From Reichenbachiella agarivorans (lineage in GTDB: Bacteria > Bacteroidota > Bacteroidia > Cytophagales > Cyclobacteriaceae): a stretch of 64,000 nt of DNA. The stretch is taken from the NCBI RefSeq assembly GCF_025502585.1, contig NZ_CP106679.1, positions 186,001 to 250,000 of the forward strand, in the 5' to 3' direction. This document shows, one piece after another, positions 18,830 to 28,028 of this stretch. Under the pieces are notes generated by a model. That model was given only the letters and a program-made list of their open reading frames with translations. It ran no database searches and was not told the DNA's origin. The stretch's first letter is position 1, and the number at the start of each line of letters is the position of its first letter. The position numbers and the translations under genes are program-made.

Positions 18830-20501
18830 AACCGATCAGTTTATTATGATAAAAATAAAGCAGATTCATATTCTGCACTTCTATGTCTCCTTTTTTGGTC
18901 TTGACCATCGGGAGCATGGCGTGATACATCCCTAGATTTTTCAATCCATGATCAATGATTTCGTCCACAGTCAATGAAAACAAGTGGTCAGCCATACCTA
19001 CCTGCTTCTGCGCATTCAATTCCTTGAGCGCTTCCAAAATCACAATAAACTGTGCTTTGAATGCATCATAGTTGATAATCAAATCATCGTCTTGCAACCT
19101 GAGTAAGCCATACAAATCTAGGTGCTTGTTGATCCTACCGAGCATTCTGAAACCTACATATGCAACCATGTGGCTAGAAAAAACACGGCTATGTTTGTGA
19201 AACTCCTCTACAATTTTCTTACCCAGAATCCTATTGTATTCTTGTTCGCGCTGGTGATTTTCGGTGATTTCTCCATTGGATTTGAAATAGTCCTTGATAT
19301 CTATGATCTGACCATTCTTATCCAAACTGTTTCCTTTTGAATCCACATTGTTACCCAGTACGTCCAATGCATCCCCAATAGAGACAGAGATGTCAGATCC
19401 TTTGGTAAAAAATTTAACGAGGAACTTTGATATTTTATATGAAGTAGTAAACTCATCATTTTCCTCATAGTAGCGTTGCTGCCCTTTTCTTTTGAGGTAG
19501 TCGTTGATCAAACTTGGCGCTTCTAGCACAAAATGATAATTAATCGCGACTGGTACGATAAACACCTTGTTCTGATCACTATCCTCACTCTGGAAGACCT
19601 GACGCTGTGCTTCGATGGCAGTACCCAGCAGACCCAACTTCAATACTTTTTCGATCTTGCCACTTCTTGATCTGGTCCCTCCTGGGAAGAACAAACTGTG
19701 ACAGCCCTCACGAATGGCAATGGTTGAATAGGCCTTGAGTGTCTCTAGGTAAAGTGCATTTTTCTTTCGTCTGTCTACTTTGTAAGCCCCGACGCTATTC
19801 ATGAAATAGGAGAATATCTTCAGATTGAACAAGTTCAATCCTGCACCATAGATAAACGGCGGCAAACCCAAAAACTGGATCACCCAACCGATCAACACAG
19901 AATCCAAGTTGCTGTAATGTGTAGGCACCATCACGACCGTACCCATTTTCGCCAACTTTCTCAGTTCATCTACCTTCCCAGTGATGTGGATTTTATCATC
20001 CAGATCAAGCTGATTGCTGAATACCGACCAAGGGCCTTTGACACGTACGGCATTGAGCAGACGTCCAAACCCAATCGTGACCAAAGTACGCGTCACATTA
20101 TAATGAGATGGATTGAAATGCCCTGCAATTTCATTACTGTATCGCTCGACGATCTTGACCATGATGTTCTTGAGCGCGATGTCTTTGTCAGCTTCTTTGA
20201 GATTTTCTACCTGTGCGAGATCCTCACTCATTTTCTCCCAAAACGAGTAATCATCGACAGGGTCCACTTTCCAAGGATTGGTTTTGACTCTTTGCTTTTC
20301 GCGAAAAATCGTCATCTCCAACTCCTCTTTGAGAGACTTCCCTCTTTTGAGATTCAGAAGGTTGTCATAACTCTCCTCTACCACCAACTGCACAAATTCC
20401 TTCCTTTTTTTTGCCATCTGCATGACAGGCCAGGTGTTGGCGTTTTTGAGTATTGGTTTGTACTTCGTCTTGGTCCTTCTTTTTCTTATCAGGGGCTTCA
20501 T
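18807..20501 (-). CDS. Glycerol-3-phosphate / 1-acyl-glycerol-phosphate acyltransferase (PlsB/PlsC superfamily)
   Basis: 564 residues. The acyltransferase core (about 195-330) has the block I motif HYSNLD (HX4D) in VPTHYSNLDSV, block II GAYKVDRRKK, and block III LFFPGGTRSRSGK (the FPEGTRS equivalent, with Gly for Glu). The long N-terminal extension and the large C-terminal part resemble PlsB-like membrane acyltransferases rather than the short PlsC. It would acylate glycerol 3-phosphate or lysophosphatidate at the inner membrane. It overlaps gpsA by 23 nt, which makes glycerol 3-phosphate the more attractive acceptor (inference). Confidence 0.88.
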   Translation of the reverse strand: MKPLIRKRRTKTKYKPILKNANTWPVMQMAKKRKEFVQLVVEESYDNLLNLKRGKSLKEELEMTIFREKQRVKTNPWKVDPVDDYSFWEKMSEDLAQVENLKEADKDIALKNIMVKIVERYSNEIAGHFNPSHYNVTRTLVTIGFGRLLNAVRVKGPWSVFSNQLDLDDKIHITGKVDELRKLAKMGTVVMVPTHYSNLDSVLIGWVIQFLGLPPFIYGAGLNLFNLKIFSYFMNSVGAYKVDRRKKNALYLETLKAYSTIAIREGCHSLFFPGGTRSRSGKIEKVLKLGLLGTAIEAQRQVFQSEDSDQNKVFIVPVAINYHFVLEAPSLINDYLKRKGQQRYYEENDEFTTSYKISKFLVKFFTKGSDISVSIGDALDVLGNNVDSKGNSLDKNGQIIDIKDYFKSNGEITENHQREQEYNRILGKKIVEEFHKHSRVFSSHMVAYVGFRMLGRINKHLDLYGLLRLQDDDLIINYDAFKAQFIVILEALKELNAQKQVGMADHLFSLTVDEIIDHGLKNLGMYHAMLPMVKTKKGDIEVQNMNLLYFYHNKLIGYDLEKYF

Positions 20502-20518
20502 ATAGTCACAAATAAAAA

Positions 20519-20541
20519 GGATGAACAGTGTTTATTCATCC
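20519..20541 (-). other. Short inverted repeat in the leader of the acyltransferase gene
   Basis: GGATGAA (20519-20525) and TTCATCC (20535-20541) form a 7-bp stem with a 9-nt loop about 20 nt before the start codon at 20501. It could be a leader hairpin or an operator; nothing more is visible. Confidence 0.3.
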
Positions 20542-20621
20542 CTTTGAGACTGCAAATTAACGAAATAAATAGGGAATAGAAGAAAGTGGTTTTTATTAAA
20601 TGAGAAAAGCCTAGCCACCTA

Positions 20622-20629
20622 TATATTTG
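20622..20629 (+). promoter_or_regulatory. Bacteroidota -7 element upstream of rpe
   Basis: TATATTTG at 20622-20629 matches TAnnTTTG and would start transcription near 20636, nine nt before the rpe ATG at 20645. No clean TTG is present at the -33 position, so only the -7 half is supported. Confidence 0.4.
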
Positions 20630-20644
20630 CACAAAATAATTGTA

Positions 20645-21304
20645 ATGCAAAAAAAGATTCAAATAGCCCCTTCTATACTTTCAGCAGATTTCTCTCAATT
20701 GGGCGATGACATCCGACTGGTAGAAAAAGGAGGAGCTGACATCATACACTACGATGTGATGGACGGTCACTTCGTCCCCAACATCACGATAGGGCCACTC
20801 GTACTCAACAGCATCCGAAAAATCACCAAACTACCTATAGACGTACATCTGATGATCAACCATGCTGATAATTACATCCCAGAATTTGCAAAAGCGGGAG
20901 CAGACTGGATCAGCGTACATGTGGAAGCCTGTCCTCACCTACACCGTACGATTCAGCTGATCAAGAGTCTAGACAAAAGAGCGGGTGTGGTCTTGAATCC
21001 GCACACTCCTCTGTCTGCCATTGAAGACATACTGCCTGATGTAGATTTTGTATTGATCATGTCGGTAAATCCTGGTTTCGGAGGACAAAGTTTGATCAAA
21101 GCCTGTCTAGACAAAATCGCAAGATTGAAAAACCTATTGATCCAAAAAAATCTAGAACACATCGAAATTGAGATCGATGGAGGTGTCAAATTGGACAACA
21201 TCCAATCTGTAATAGATGCTGGCACAGACATCATCGTGTCTGGATCGGGCATTTTCAACACACCAGATCCAATAGCGACCATTCATCAAATGAAGCGTCT
21301 CTAA
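20645..21304 (+). CDS. rpe: Ribulose-phosphate 3-epimerase
   Basis: 219 residues from ATG 20645; an upstream in-frame TTG is rejected because it would overlap the promoter element. It interconverts ribulose 5-phosphate and xylulose 5-phosphate in the pentose phosphate pathway. TIM-barrel motifs are complete: IAPSILSADF, HYDVMDGHFVPNITIG (metal and substrate ligands), DVHLMI, SVHVEA, VLIMSVNPGFGGQ and EIDGGV near the C terminus, followed by the SGSGIF phosphate loop. The length is that of the family. Confidence 0.97.
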   Translation: MQKKIQIAPSILSADFSQLGDDIRLVEKGGADIIHYDVMDGHFVPNITIGPLVLNSIRKITKLPIDVHLMINHADNYIPEFAKAGADWISVHVEACPHLHRTIQLIKSLDKRAGVVLNPHTPLSAIEDILPDVDFVLIMSVNPGFGGQSLIKACLDKIARLKNLLIQKNLEHIEIEIDGGVKLDNIQSVIDAGTDIIVSGSGIFNTPDPIATIHQMKRL

Positions 21305-21376
21305 AACGAAAACAACAAACAGCCTAGCCAATTTAAAAAGTAAAAGTCTTTAAAATTGCGTTTTAAAATTTAGCAC

Positions 21377-23044
21377 ATGAGTACGGAAAAGGAATCGCTC
21401 AATTTCATTGAGCAAATGATAGAAAAGGATATTGCTGAGGGCAAAAACGAATCTCGCGTACACACGCGATTCCCACCCGAACCCAATGGCTACCTACACA
21501 TTGGTCATGCCAAATCTATATGTCTCAATTTTGGAATTGCCGAAAAATACAAAGGGCTTTGTAACCTTCGCTTTGACGACACCAATCCAGAAAAAGAAGA
21601 AACTGAATACGTAGACTCTATCAAAGAAGACATCAAGTGGTTAGGATTTGATTGGGGAGACAGAGAATATTATGCCTCTGATTACTTCGACCAGCTCTAT
21701 GATTTCGCAGTGAAGCTAATCAAAGATGGCAAAGCCTACATCGACGATCAATCTGCAGAAGTGATCTCAGAACAAAGAGGAACACCAAGTCAACCAGGCA
21801 AAGCTAGTCCACACAGAGAACGTCCTGTAGAAGAAAGTCTCAGCATCTTCGAAGACATGAAAGCTGGTAAATACGATGAAGGCACTGTCGTACTCAGAGC
21901 CAAAATCGACATGAGTTCTCCCATCATGCAAATGAGAGACCCTGTCATCTACCGAATCAAAAAAATGGCACATCACCGTACTGGAGACAAGTGGTGCATC
22001 TACCCTACCTATGACTTTGCCCACGGACAGTCTGACTCTATCGAAGGAATCACACACTCCCTGTGTACCTTGGAGTTTGCAGCACACAGACCTCTCTACA
22101 ACTGGTTCATTGGCAATCTGGGTATTTTCCCATCTGAGCAGACTGAGTTTGCTAGGTTGAATTTGGGCTATACGATCGTGAGCAAAAGAAAACTCCGAGA
22201 ACTGGTAGAAGAAGGACATGTAGATGGCTGGGACGATCCAAGAATGCCCACCATCTCAGGCATCCGTAGACGTGGCTACACGCCAGAATCGATCCGAAGC
22301 TTCGCTGACAAAATCGGGGTGGCCAAAAGAAACGGCATCAGTGACGTAGCGCTCCTAGAGTTCAGTGTCAGAGAGGATTTAAATAAGAAAGCCAACAGAG
22401 TCCTAGGTGTGCTCGATCCAGTAAAATTGATCATCACCAACTATCCCGATGGACAAACCGAGCTACTAGATGCTATCAACAACCCTGAAGATGAGTCAGC
22501 TGGCAAGCGTCAGATACCATTCTCCAAAGAGATTTATATCGAGCGTGACGACTTTATGGAAGAGCCACCCAACAAGTTTTTCCGTTTAGGACCAGACAGA
22601 GAAGTTCGTCTCAAATATGCCTACATCGTGAAATGCACGGGATTCAAAAAAAATCATGCAGGAGCAATCGAAGAAATCTATGCAGAGTATGATCCCGCCA
22701 CCAAAAGTGGTCAAGACACCACAGGCAAGAAGGTGAAAGGAACACTCGGATGGGTAGATGCACAAGCTGGTATCCCTGCCGAAGTAAGACTATACGACAG
22801 ATTGTTCAAAACAGAAAACCTCAACAACATCGAGGATGATTACAGAAATCACTTGAATCCTGATTCTCTGACAATCATGGACCAAGCAATCGTTGAGCCA
22901 TCAGTGGGTAACATGACGCCAGGTACGCAGTTTCAGTTCGAGCGGATGGGGTATTTCATCATTGATAAAAAATCTGACTCCAGTAAATTGACCATCAATA
23001 GAACCGTCACTTTACGAGACAACTGGGCAAAACAAAATGGATAA
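21377..23044 (+). CDS. glnS: Glutaminyl-tRNA synthetase
   Basis: 555 residues, class I synthetase. The HIGH motif is at 41-44 (in PPEPNGYLHIGHAKS) and the KMSKS equivalent is VSKRK near 272. The anticodon-binding beta-barrel domains of the GlnRS family follow, with QFERMGYF and LNRTVTL-type endings (here TINRTVTLRD). PPEPNGYLHIGHAKSI and the DWG and RFDDTNPEKE blocks separate GlnRS from GltX. Its presence suggests direct charging of tRNA-Gln rather than only the GatCAB route. A strong terminator follows at 23116. Confidence 0.97.
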   Translation: MSTEKESLNFIEQMIEKDIAEGKNESRVHTRFPPEPNGYLHIGHAKSICLNFGIAEKYKGLCNLRFDDTNPEKEETEYVDSIKEDIKWLGFDWGDREYYASDYFDQLYDFAVKLIKDGKAYIDDQSAEVISEQRGTPSQPGKASPHRERPVEESLSIFEDMKAGKYDEGTVVLRAKIDMSSPIMQMRDPVIYRIKKMAHHRTGDKWCIYPTYDFAHGQSDSIEGITHSLCTLEFAAHRPLYNWFIGNLGIFPSEQTEFARLNLGYTIVSKRKLRELVEEGHVDGWDDPRMPTISGIRRRGYTPESIRSFADKIGVAKRNGISDVALLEFSVREDLNKKANRVLGVLDPVKLIITNYPDGQTELLDAINNPEDESAGKRQIPFSKEIYIERDDFMEEPPNKFFRLGPDREVRLKYAYIVKCTGFKKNHAGAIEEIYAEYDPATKSGQDTTGKKVKGTLGWVDAQAGIPAEVRLYDRLFKTENLNNIEDDYRNHLNPDSLTIMDQAIVEPSVGNMTPGTQFQFERMGYFIIDKKSDSSKLTINRTVTLRDNWAKQNG

Positions 23045-23115
23045 TAGGTATTTCGTTTGATCAAAATGGGTACGCTCATTGAGAAAAAGGAATCCCTGCT
23101 CCTATACACAAAACT

Positions 23116-23146
23116 GGCGCACACTTGCAATGTGCGCCTTTTTATT
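23116..23146 (+). terminator. Rho-independent terminator after glnS
   Basis: GGCGCACA (23116-23123) pairs perfectly with TGTGCGCC (23131-23138) around a 7-nt loop, followed by TTTTTATT. This separates glnS from the SDR gene that starts at 23169. Confidence 0.85.
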
Positions 23147-23168
23147 ACATCTTAGTCAAGAAAAAACC

Positions 23169-23960
23169 ATGATAGCATTGAAAAACAAGTGGATCTTAGT
23201 GACAGGCGCTTCCTCAGGTTTGGGATTAGAAATGGCCAAATTACTGGCATCTAAGCATCAAGCCAACTTGATCCTTGTGGCGCGTAGAGCAGACAGACTT
23301 GCTGCACTCAAAACCGAAATCCTCGCTACATCGGACATCCAAATAGAAACGCTAGTGGCAGACTTGTCACAGGAAGCAGAAACTACCAAAGTCATTAATC
23401 TATGCTTGTCTATGCCAGAATTCGGAGGAGCGATACTCAATGCTGGCATGACCTACCTTGGCGAACACGCACGGATCACCGATGAGAAAATCTCCCAAAT
23501 CCTTCAGCTCAATGTCATCAGTACCACAACACTGGCAACACATTTTGTCCGTCACTTCGAGCAAAACGGAAACCAAGGCAATCTCATGGTCATCTCCAGT
23601 TTGGCAGCACACTACCCTACGCCCTATCAAGCACTCTACTCGGGTACCAAAGGTTACCTCACCAACTTCCTCAACAGCATCGCACTAGAAGTCCGCAATC
23701 CAAGACTCAAGCTAAGTGTCTTCAGTCCAGGAGGCATCGTCACAGAGATGACTGCCGACGACAACTTCAAAACACTACAAAGATGGCTTATGCCCGTTCA
23801 TCTAGCGACCCGAGAAGCCATCCATTGCTTCGTATCTGGCAAGCACAACTATGTCCCTGGCATATCTAATCGCATTGCTTTCGCCTTTATGAAAGTATTG
23901 CCCCTGAGATTAATCACCGTCATTTTGGGTAAGCAGTATCGCAAGGCGTTGAGATTGTAA
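23169..23960 (+). CDS. SDR family NAD(P)-dependent oxidoreductase
   Basis: 263 residues from ATG 23169; an earlier in-frame start at 23079 is rejected because the glnS terminator lies inside that extension. It is a classical SDR: TGASSGLG at 12-19, a NAG motif (LNAGMTYLG), a catalytic Ser in VISSLAAHYP and YSGTK as the YxxxK motif, then FSPGGIVTEM. Unlike the SDR at the left edge, every catalytic residue is kept. The pattern is that of 'DltE/YqjQ-like' SDRs; the substrate is unknown. Confidence 0.92.
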   Translation: MIALKNKWILVTGASSGLGLEMAKLLASKHQANLILVARRADRLAALKTEILATSDIQIETLVADLSQEAETTKVINLCLSMPEFGGAILNAGMTYLGEHARITDEKISQILQLNVISTTTLATHFVRHFEQNGNQGNLMVISSLAAHYPTPYQALYSGTKGYLTNFLNSIALEVRNPRLKLSVFSPGGIVTEMTADDNFKTLQRWLMPVHLATREAIHCFVSGKHNYVPGISNRIAFAFMKVLPLRLITVILGKQYRKALRL

Positions 23961-24037
23961 GGAATTTTAGTCGTGCAAAATAGCGATGCAATCGCCTTGC
24001 GCGCTCCTCCTCATTGCAAATAAAGATTAGTTATAAA

Positions 24038-24068
24038 AAAAGCGAACCACCAGAGGCAGTTCGCTTTT
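24038..24068. terminator. Bidirectional terminator between SDR gene and dnaN
   Basis: AAAAGCGAAC (24038-24047) and GTTCGCTTTT (24059-24068) form a 10-bp stem with A-rich and T-rich flanks on both strands, in the gap between two convergent genes. Confidence 0.8.
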
Positions 24069-24087
24069 CATAAAGTTTCTTATTTTC

Positions 24088-25215
24088 TTATGATGAGTAG
24101 TTGCTCAGCATCACTGGCATCACTAGCATCAATAAATCTTCGTTTTCGTCACTATCTACTGGGAAGATCAAACCTGCTTTGTTTGGCTCGGAAAACTTCA
24201 TCGTGACTTGTGTCGCGTCGATATTGGCCAACATTTCGATCAAAAACTTACCATTGAATCCAATTTCGATGTCTCCACCATCATGATCACATGACAATCT
24301 TTCGTTTGCCTCATTAGAGAAGTCCAAATCTTCAGATGAAATCACCAATTCACTACCCGCTATTTTCAGTCTTACTTGATGTGTAGTTTTGTTGGCGTAG
24401 ATAGCGATTCTTTTGAGCGAACCCAAAAGCTCTAATCTATCAATCGTCATAGCATTCTCGTTGTTGGACGGAATCACGTTTTCATAATCTGGAAAACGCT
24501 CATCAATCAATCTACATACCATACGGATACCATCAAACTTAAAGAACGCATTGGACACATTGTACTCCACATTGACATTGGTGTTGGCCGATGGCAATGT
24601 TGTGCGAAGGAGCGTCAAAGCCTTTCTTGGGATGATCATACTTGCACCTGCATCAGAGGCAATATCTACTCGACGGTACCTAATCAATCTATGTCCATCG
24701 GTTGCTACAAAAGTCGTATTGGTATCGGACAGATTCAAATACACACCCGTCATAGCAGGTCTCAACTCATCATTGCTGGTCGCAAGGATCGTATTGTTGA
24801 TCGCATTGCCCAATACATGAGATGAAATATTGACCGCACTACCGTCGGATACAGTCGGCACCTTAGGAAAATCTGTTGCATTCTCTCCTGACAACTTGTA
24901 GCGACCATTATCAGAATTAATCTCAATACTGTAGGTATTCTCATCAATACTGAATGTCACTGGTTGCTCTGGAAGATTTCGGAGTGTCTCCAACAATATT
25001 TTAGAAGGAACAGCAATGTTGCCGTTCTCTTTTGCTTCTACCTCTAGCTCAGTGATGATCGAAGTTTGCAAATCAGAAGCAGTGATTGTCAATTTTCCGT
25101 CTGCAATTTCAAAAAGAAAGTTTTCCAGAATTGGCACCACGGGATTGGTAGTAATAACCCCATTGATAGCTGCCAATTGCTTCAATAAGTAGGAGGATGA
25201 AACAATGAATTTCAT
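24088..25215 (-). CDS. dnaN: DNA polymerase III sliding clamp, beta subunit
   Basis: 375 residues, the normal size of the clamp, with three repeats of the clamp fold. Recognisable blocks are MKFIVSSSYLLKQLAAINGVI, LTITASDLQTSI (family: ItatDle), the central TVSDGSAV and TGVYLNL ... FVATDGHRL (the family's G(V/I)xx ... ATDGHRL motif), and RFPDYENVIP. The C terminus VMPVMLSNY corresponds to the family's 'lvMPmrl'. It encircles DNA and holds polymerase III. It is not next to dnaA or recF here, so the classical origin arrangement is absent in this window. Confidence 0.97.
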   Translation of the reverse strand: MKFIVSSSYLLKQLAAINGVITTNPVVPILENFLFEIADGKLTITASDLQTSIITELEVEAKENGNIAVPSKILLETLRNLPEQPVTFSIDENTYSIEINSDNGRYKLSGENATDFPKVPTVSDGSAVNISSHVLGNAINNTILATSNDELRPAMTGVYLNLSDTNTTFVATDGHRLIRYRRVDIASDAGASMIIPRKALTLLRTTLPSANTNVNVEYNVSNAFFKFDGIRMVCRLIDERFPDYENVIPSNNENAMTIDRLELLGSLKRIAIYANKTTHQVRLKIAGSELVISSEDLDFSNEANERLSCDHDGGDIEIGFNGKFLIEMLANIDATQVTMKFSEPNKAGLIFPVDSDENEDLLMLVMPVMLSNYSS

Positions 25216-25410
25216 TTGCTATTGGTATTTATTAATGTTCTAAGTAATATGAAAACGCGAGAAGACACTCTCTCGGATTTGAGCCAAAGTTAATGATAAA
25301 ATCCAAATAAAAAACCCCTAAATTGATTGTTGTGTGCGGTTGATAATCGAAAGTCGATGGTCAATCGACAAGAGTCCATCATTAACTTGTCGACAGTCGA
25401 TCGTTAACTG

Positions 25411-26349
25411 TCAAAGATTCAATTTGTACTCAAATTGATCTGGTGTCACCAGCAACTTTTGGATGCGGTTTTGATCGACTACAATCATGTCTCCTTTGCG
25501 ATCTGAAAGCAAGTAAAAGCGCTCTCCTGCAATTTTAGGGTACACATCCAGCTCGCGGTTTTTGTCTAAGTCAATGTCTCTGATAGACAAGTGCGCCAAT
25601 GGCTCGGTTTTGAGCAAGCTGTCATACCTAGGAAATTCTCCAGCTTTTAAATAATCATTGAGTTGAAACCCTTCTAGTGAATTGATGTAAGAGGTCAAAA
25701 CTGCAGTATCTATCTTTTGTATTTGATCGACCGTAAAAAAGCGATCTTTGAAACGAATCTCTAGATCTGACCCATCTGCATATGCTATTTGCAAAGATTG
25801 CAAAGATCGAAAGTTGGAATTGAACAACAATCTATCCCTCCATTGATTGGCTGTCAATTCAAAAATCCCGGAGACGTAATTACTATACCCAGGTATCCCT
25901 ACCAAATAGACATTTTGCAAATCAGCATCTCCGAAATAAGACTGTGTTTTTTGCAAATTCCCTCCAGCATAAAACACACGATCATGTCCATCCATCGTGA
26001 TGGTGATTTTCTGTCCAGACTCCAACAATTGCTTTCTGACCTCATCAATATTGAGCTGACTGATGGGGCGGAGCACACTCACTTGGCTCAAAACAGACTC
26101 GCTGATCTGTATCAGCGAAGGATCTATCGCCATAGAATCATTGAGCGTCCAACGTTGTCCGTCTCTTTGTACGCTGATATCCTGAACCTTGGACTGGATG
26201 TGAATCGCTGAGATCGCGGCTGTGTCCTCTATCACAAAGATGCTGCGATCAAAAGATCCTTGCACTCCCTTGCCATCCCATATCCACAAGGAAAGAGAAA
26301 AGGCTACCAACACCACCAACGTACCGATCAGTTTTTGAATCTTTGTCAT
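25411..26349 (-). CDS. DUF4340 domain-containing protein, gliding operon
   Basis: 312 residues. One N-terminal membrane anchor (LIGTLVVLVAFSLSLWIW), then a soluble domain of DUF4340 type facing the periplasm: IHIQSKVQDISVQRDGQRWTLND, LRPISQL, VYLVGIPGY. Its start overlaps the gldG stop by 4 nt, making it the last gene of gldA-gldF-gldG-DUF4340. DUF4340 proteins often accompany GldG-like ABC auxiliary proteins, so a role as an accessory subunit of the ABC transporter is inferred. Confidence 0.85.
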   Translation of the reverse strand: MTKIQKLIGTLVVLVAFSLSLWIWDGKGVQGSFDRSIFVIEDTAAISAIHIQSKVQDISVQRDGQRWTLNDSMAIDPSLIQISESVLSQVSVLRPISQLNIDEVRKQLLESGQKITITMDGHDRVFYAGGNLQKTQSYFGDADLQNVYLVGIPGYSNYVSGIFELTANQWRDRLLFNSNFRSLQSLQIAYADGSDLEIRFKDRFFTVDQIQKIDTAVLTSYINSLEGFQLNDYLKAGEFPRYDSLLKTEPLAHLSIRDIDLDKNRELDVYPKIAGERFYLLSDRKGDMIVVDQNRIQKLLVTPDQFEYKLNL

Positions 26350-28028
26350 TTGAAGTTAGCGTATTTCTTTTTTCTCAAATAAACCCTCAACGCACCGTAC
26401 AAAATCAACAGCAGGATCGGCAGGACAAGGTTCAATAATTGCCATCTGAGCTTCTGATCCCCAATTTTCACTTTGTCTAGAGGACGAATTTTAATCTCTT
26501 TGCTCTTTGAGGTAATGACACCTTCTTCGTTGAGCATATAGTCTAGCGTATTTAGGACAAAGTCTGCATTGGCAAATTTCTGCTGGTTATAGGGATTCAA
26601 ACCCAGTTCCAGAGGCTCACCAGATTGAAGATCAAATTCGTTGCGAATCATATCTCCATCGGCACAGACCAAGATCATAGCATCCTTGCCATCTGCAACA
26701 AAGGTTGATTTGTCTGCATCACTCGGCAAAATCCTATTTTTAAACATAGAGGTAAAATCACCCTTCAGAAGATAAGCTACCACCTGTGATCCAGCATTGA
26801 AACGCTTGGGATCCAAATTCTTTTGCAGCTCATTGAACGAAACCTTAACTGGTGAAGAAGAAACCAACGAATAGGCTGAAGTCATCAACAAAGGAGTCTT
26901 GACCACACCTACCGCTTTGACGGTATCTATCGTGGATACAAAACGCATTTGGATTCCATCCAGATTTTTAGTGATCGGGTGGTCTCCAAAGGTATTGATA
27001 GTCGGAAAGAAAGGCCAAGGCAGCATCCGAATCTGTGGTTGGTCTCCTGTCATACCAGCAACTATCGGAAACTCCCCACTGTACACATCTTGTACAAAGT
27101 TTCGGTTGATTCTCACCCCATATTTGAACAGCATATCATCCAATCCCAACTCATACGGGAAAGCAAAAGTCCCCTCCCCTGAGGCACTGTCCATGTTGAC
27201 TCGCAACGCATCAATGAAAAAAAGTGCTTTACCACCATTCATGATGTACTGATCTAATAGATACTTTTCTCTGTCATCAAATACCGTGGTAGGTTTGGGT
27301 AAAATGATGGCGTCATACAGAGACAAATCCTTGGTTCTCTCTGGTAACTTTACTTTGAACACATTGTACTTGGCAGTCAACGCTCCAGTCAGACCCGCCA
27401 GATTCAATGAATCAGGCTCATCATGACCTACAATCAATCCTATGTTCTTTTTGACATCCGTCGAAAGCAAACGAACCGCCGAAATCAGCTCGTACTCAAT
27501 CCCTTCGATAGATTGATTGAGCTGCTCTTCAGCACTCGCTCCTTGATTTCCCCTGAGTAGAAGGACGGGTACCTCCTGACCATAGTAGGAGACAATAGCT
27601 CCTGGAAATATCAGTTTTTCGGTTTTGTTTCCGTCTCGCGTGTAGTTCAAATTCGTAGGCTGTAATCCACGCTGCATCAACGATCGGAAGTACTCATTTT
27701 TCGCCTTGCTTGATTTGGCGATGGATGGATCTTTGAAGCTGTACTTAACATTACCCTCCGAATAATACGCTAATTGATCCAAAGTCTCTTTGATCGCCTT
27801 TTGCAAACGCTTGAACCCTGCCGGCATCTCTCCTTCTAAAAAAACCTCAACATAAACTGGTTCATTGAGACTCTCCAATACTTCGATGCTGGCATCAGAG
27901 ATGGAGTAGCGTTTCTCCTCTGTCAAATCAATACGCATCGGGAAACGAGCCACCAATTGATTGAGTATGACCAAAATCATAACACCAATGGCAAACTGCA
28001 ATATATTGACTAGTCTATTCATCCCCAT
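26346..28028 (-). CDS. gldG: Gliding motility-associated ABC transporter substrate-binding protein GldG
   Basis: 560 residues with an N-terminal membrane helix (about 12-32), a large periplasmic domain, and a C-terminal helix (about 530-550, LLNLVLPILLLILYGALRV) before a basic tail. The blocks RIDLTEEKRYSISDAS, PVYVEVFLEGEMPAGFKRLQKAIKETL and KALFFIDAL are characteristic of the GldG / ABC-transporter auxiliary family. In F. johnsoniae GldG works with GldA and GldF and is needed for gliding. It overlaps gldF by 10 nt. Confidence 0.94.
   Translation of the reverse strand: MGMNRLVNILQFAIGVMILVILNQLVARFPMRIDLTEEKRYSISDASIEVLESLNEPVYVEVFLEGEMPAGFKRLQKAIKETLDQLAYYSEGNVKYSFKDPSIAKSSKAKNEYFRSLMQRGLQPTNLNYTRDGNKTEKLIFPGAIVSYYGQEVPVLLLRGNQGASAEEQLNQSIEGIEYELISAVRLLSTDVKKNIGLIVGHDEPDSLNLAGLTGALTAKYNVFKVKLPERTKDLSLYDAIILPKPTTVFDDREKYLLDQYIMNGGKALFFIDALRVNMDSASGEGTFAFPYELGLDDMLFKYGVRINRNFVQDVYSGEFPIVAGMTGDQPQIRMLPWPFFPTINTFGDHPITKNLDGIQMRFVSTIDTVKAVGVVKTPLLMTSAYSLVSSSPVKVSFNELQKNLDPKRFNAGSQVVAYLLKGDFTSMFKNRILPSDADKSTFVADGKDAMILVCADGDMIRNEFDLQSGEPLELGLNPYNQQKFANADFVLNTLDYMLNEEGVITSKSKEIKIRPLDKVKIGDQKLRWQLLNLVLPILLLILYGALRVYLRKKKYANFK

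Noticed and set aside
19917-20579. Plus-strand frame of 220 codons
   Set aside because: Opposite to the well-supported acyltransferase gene and without recognisable domains.
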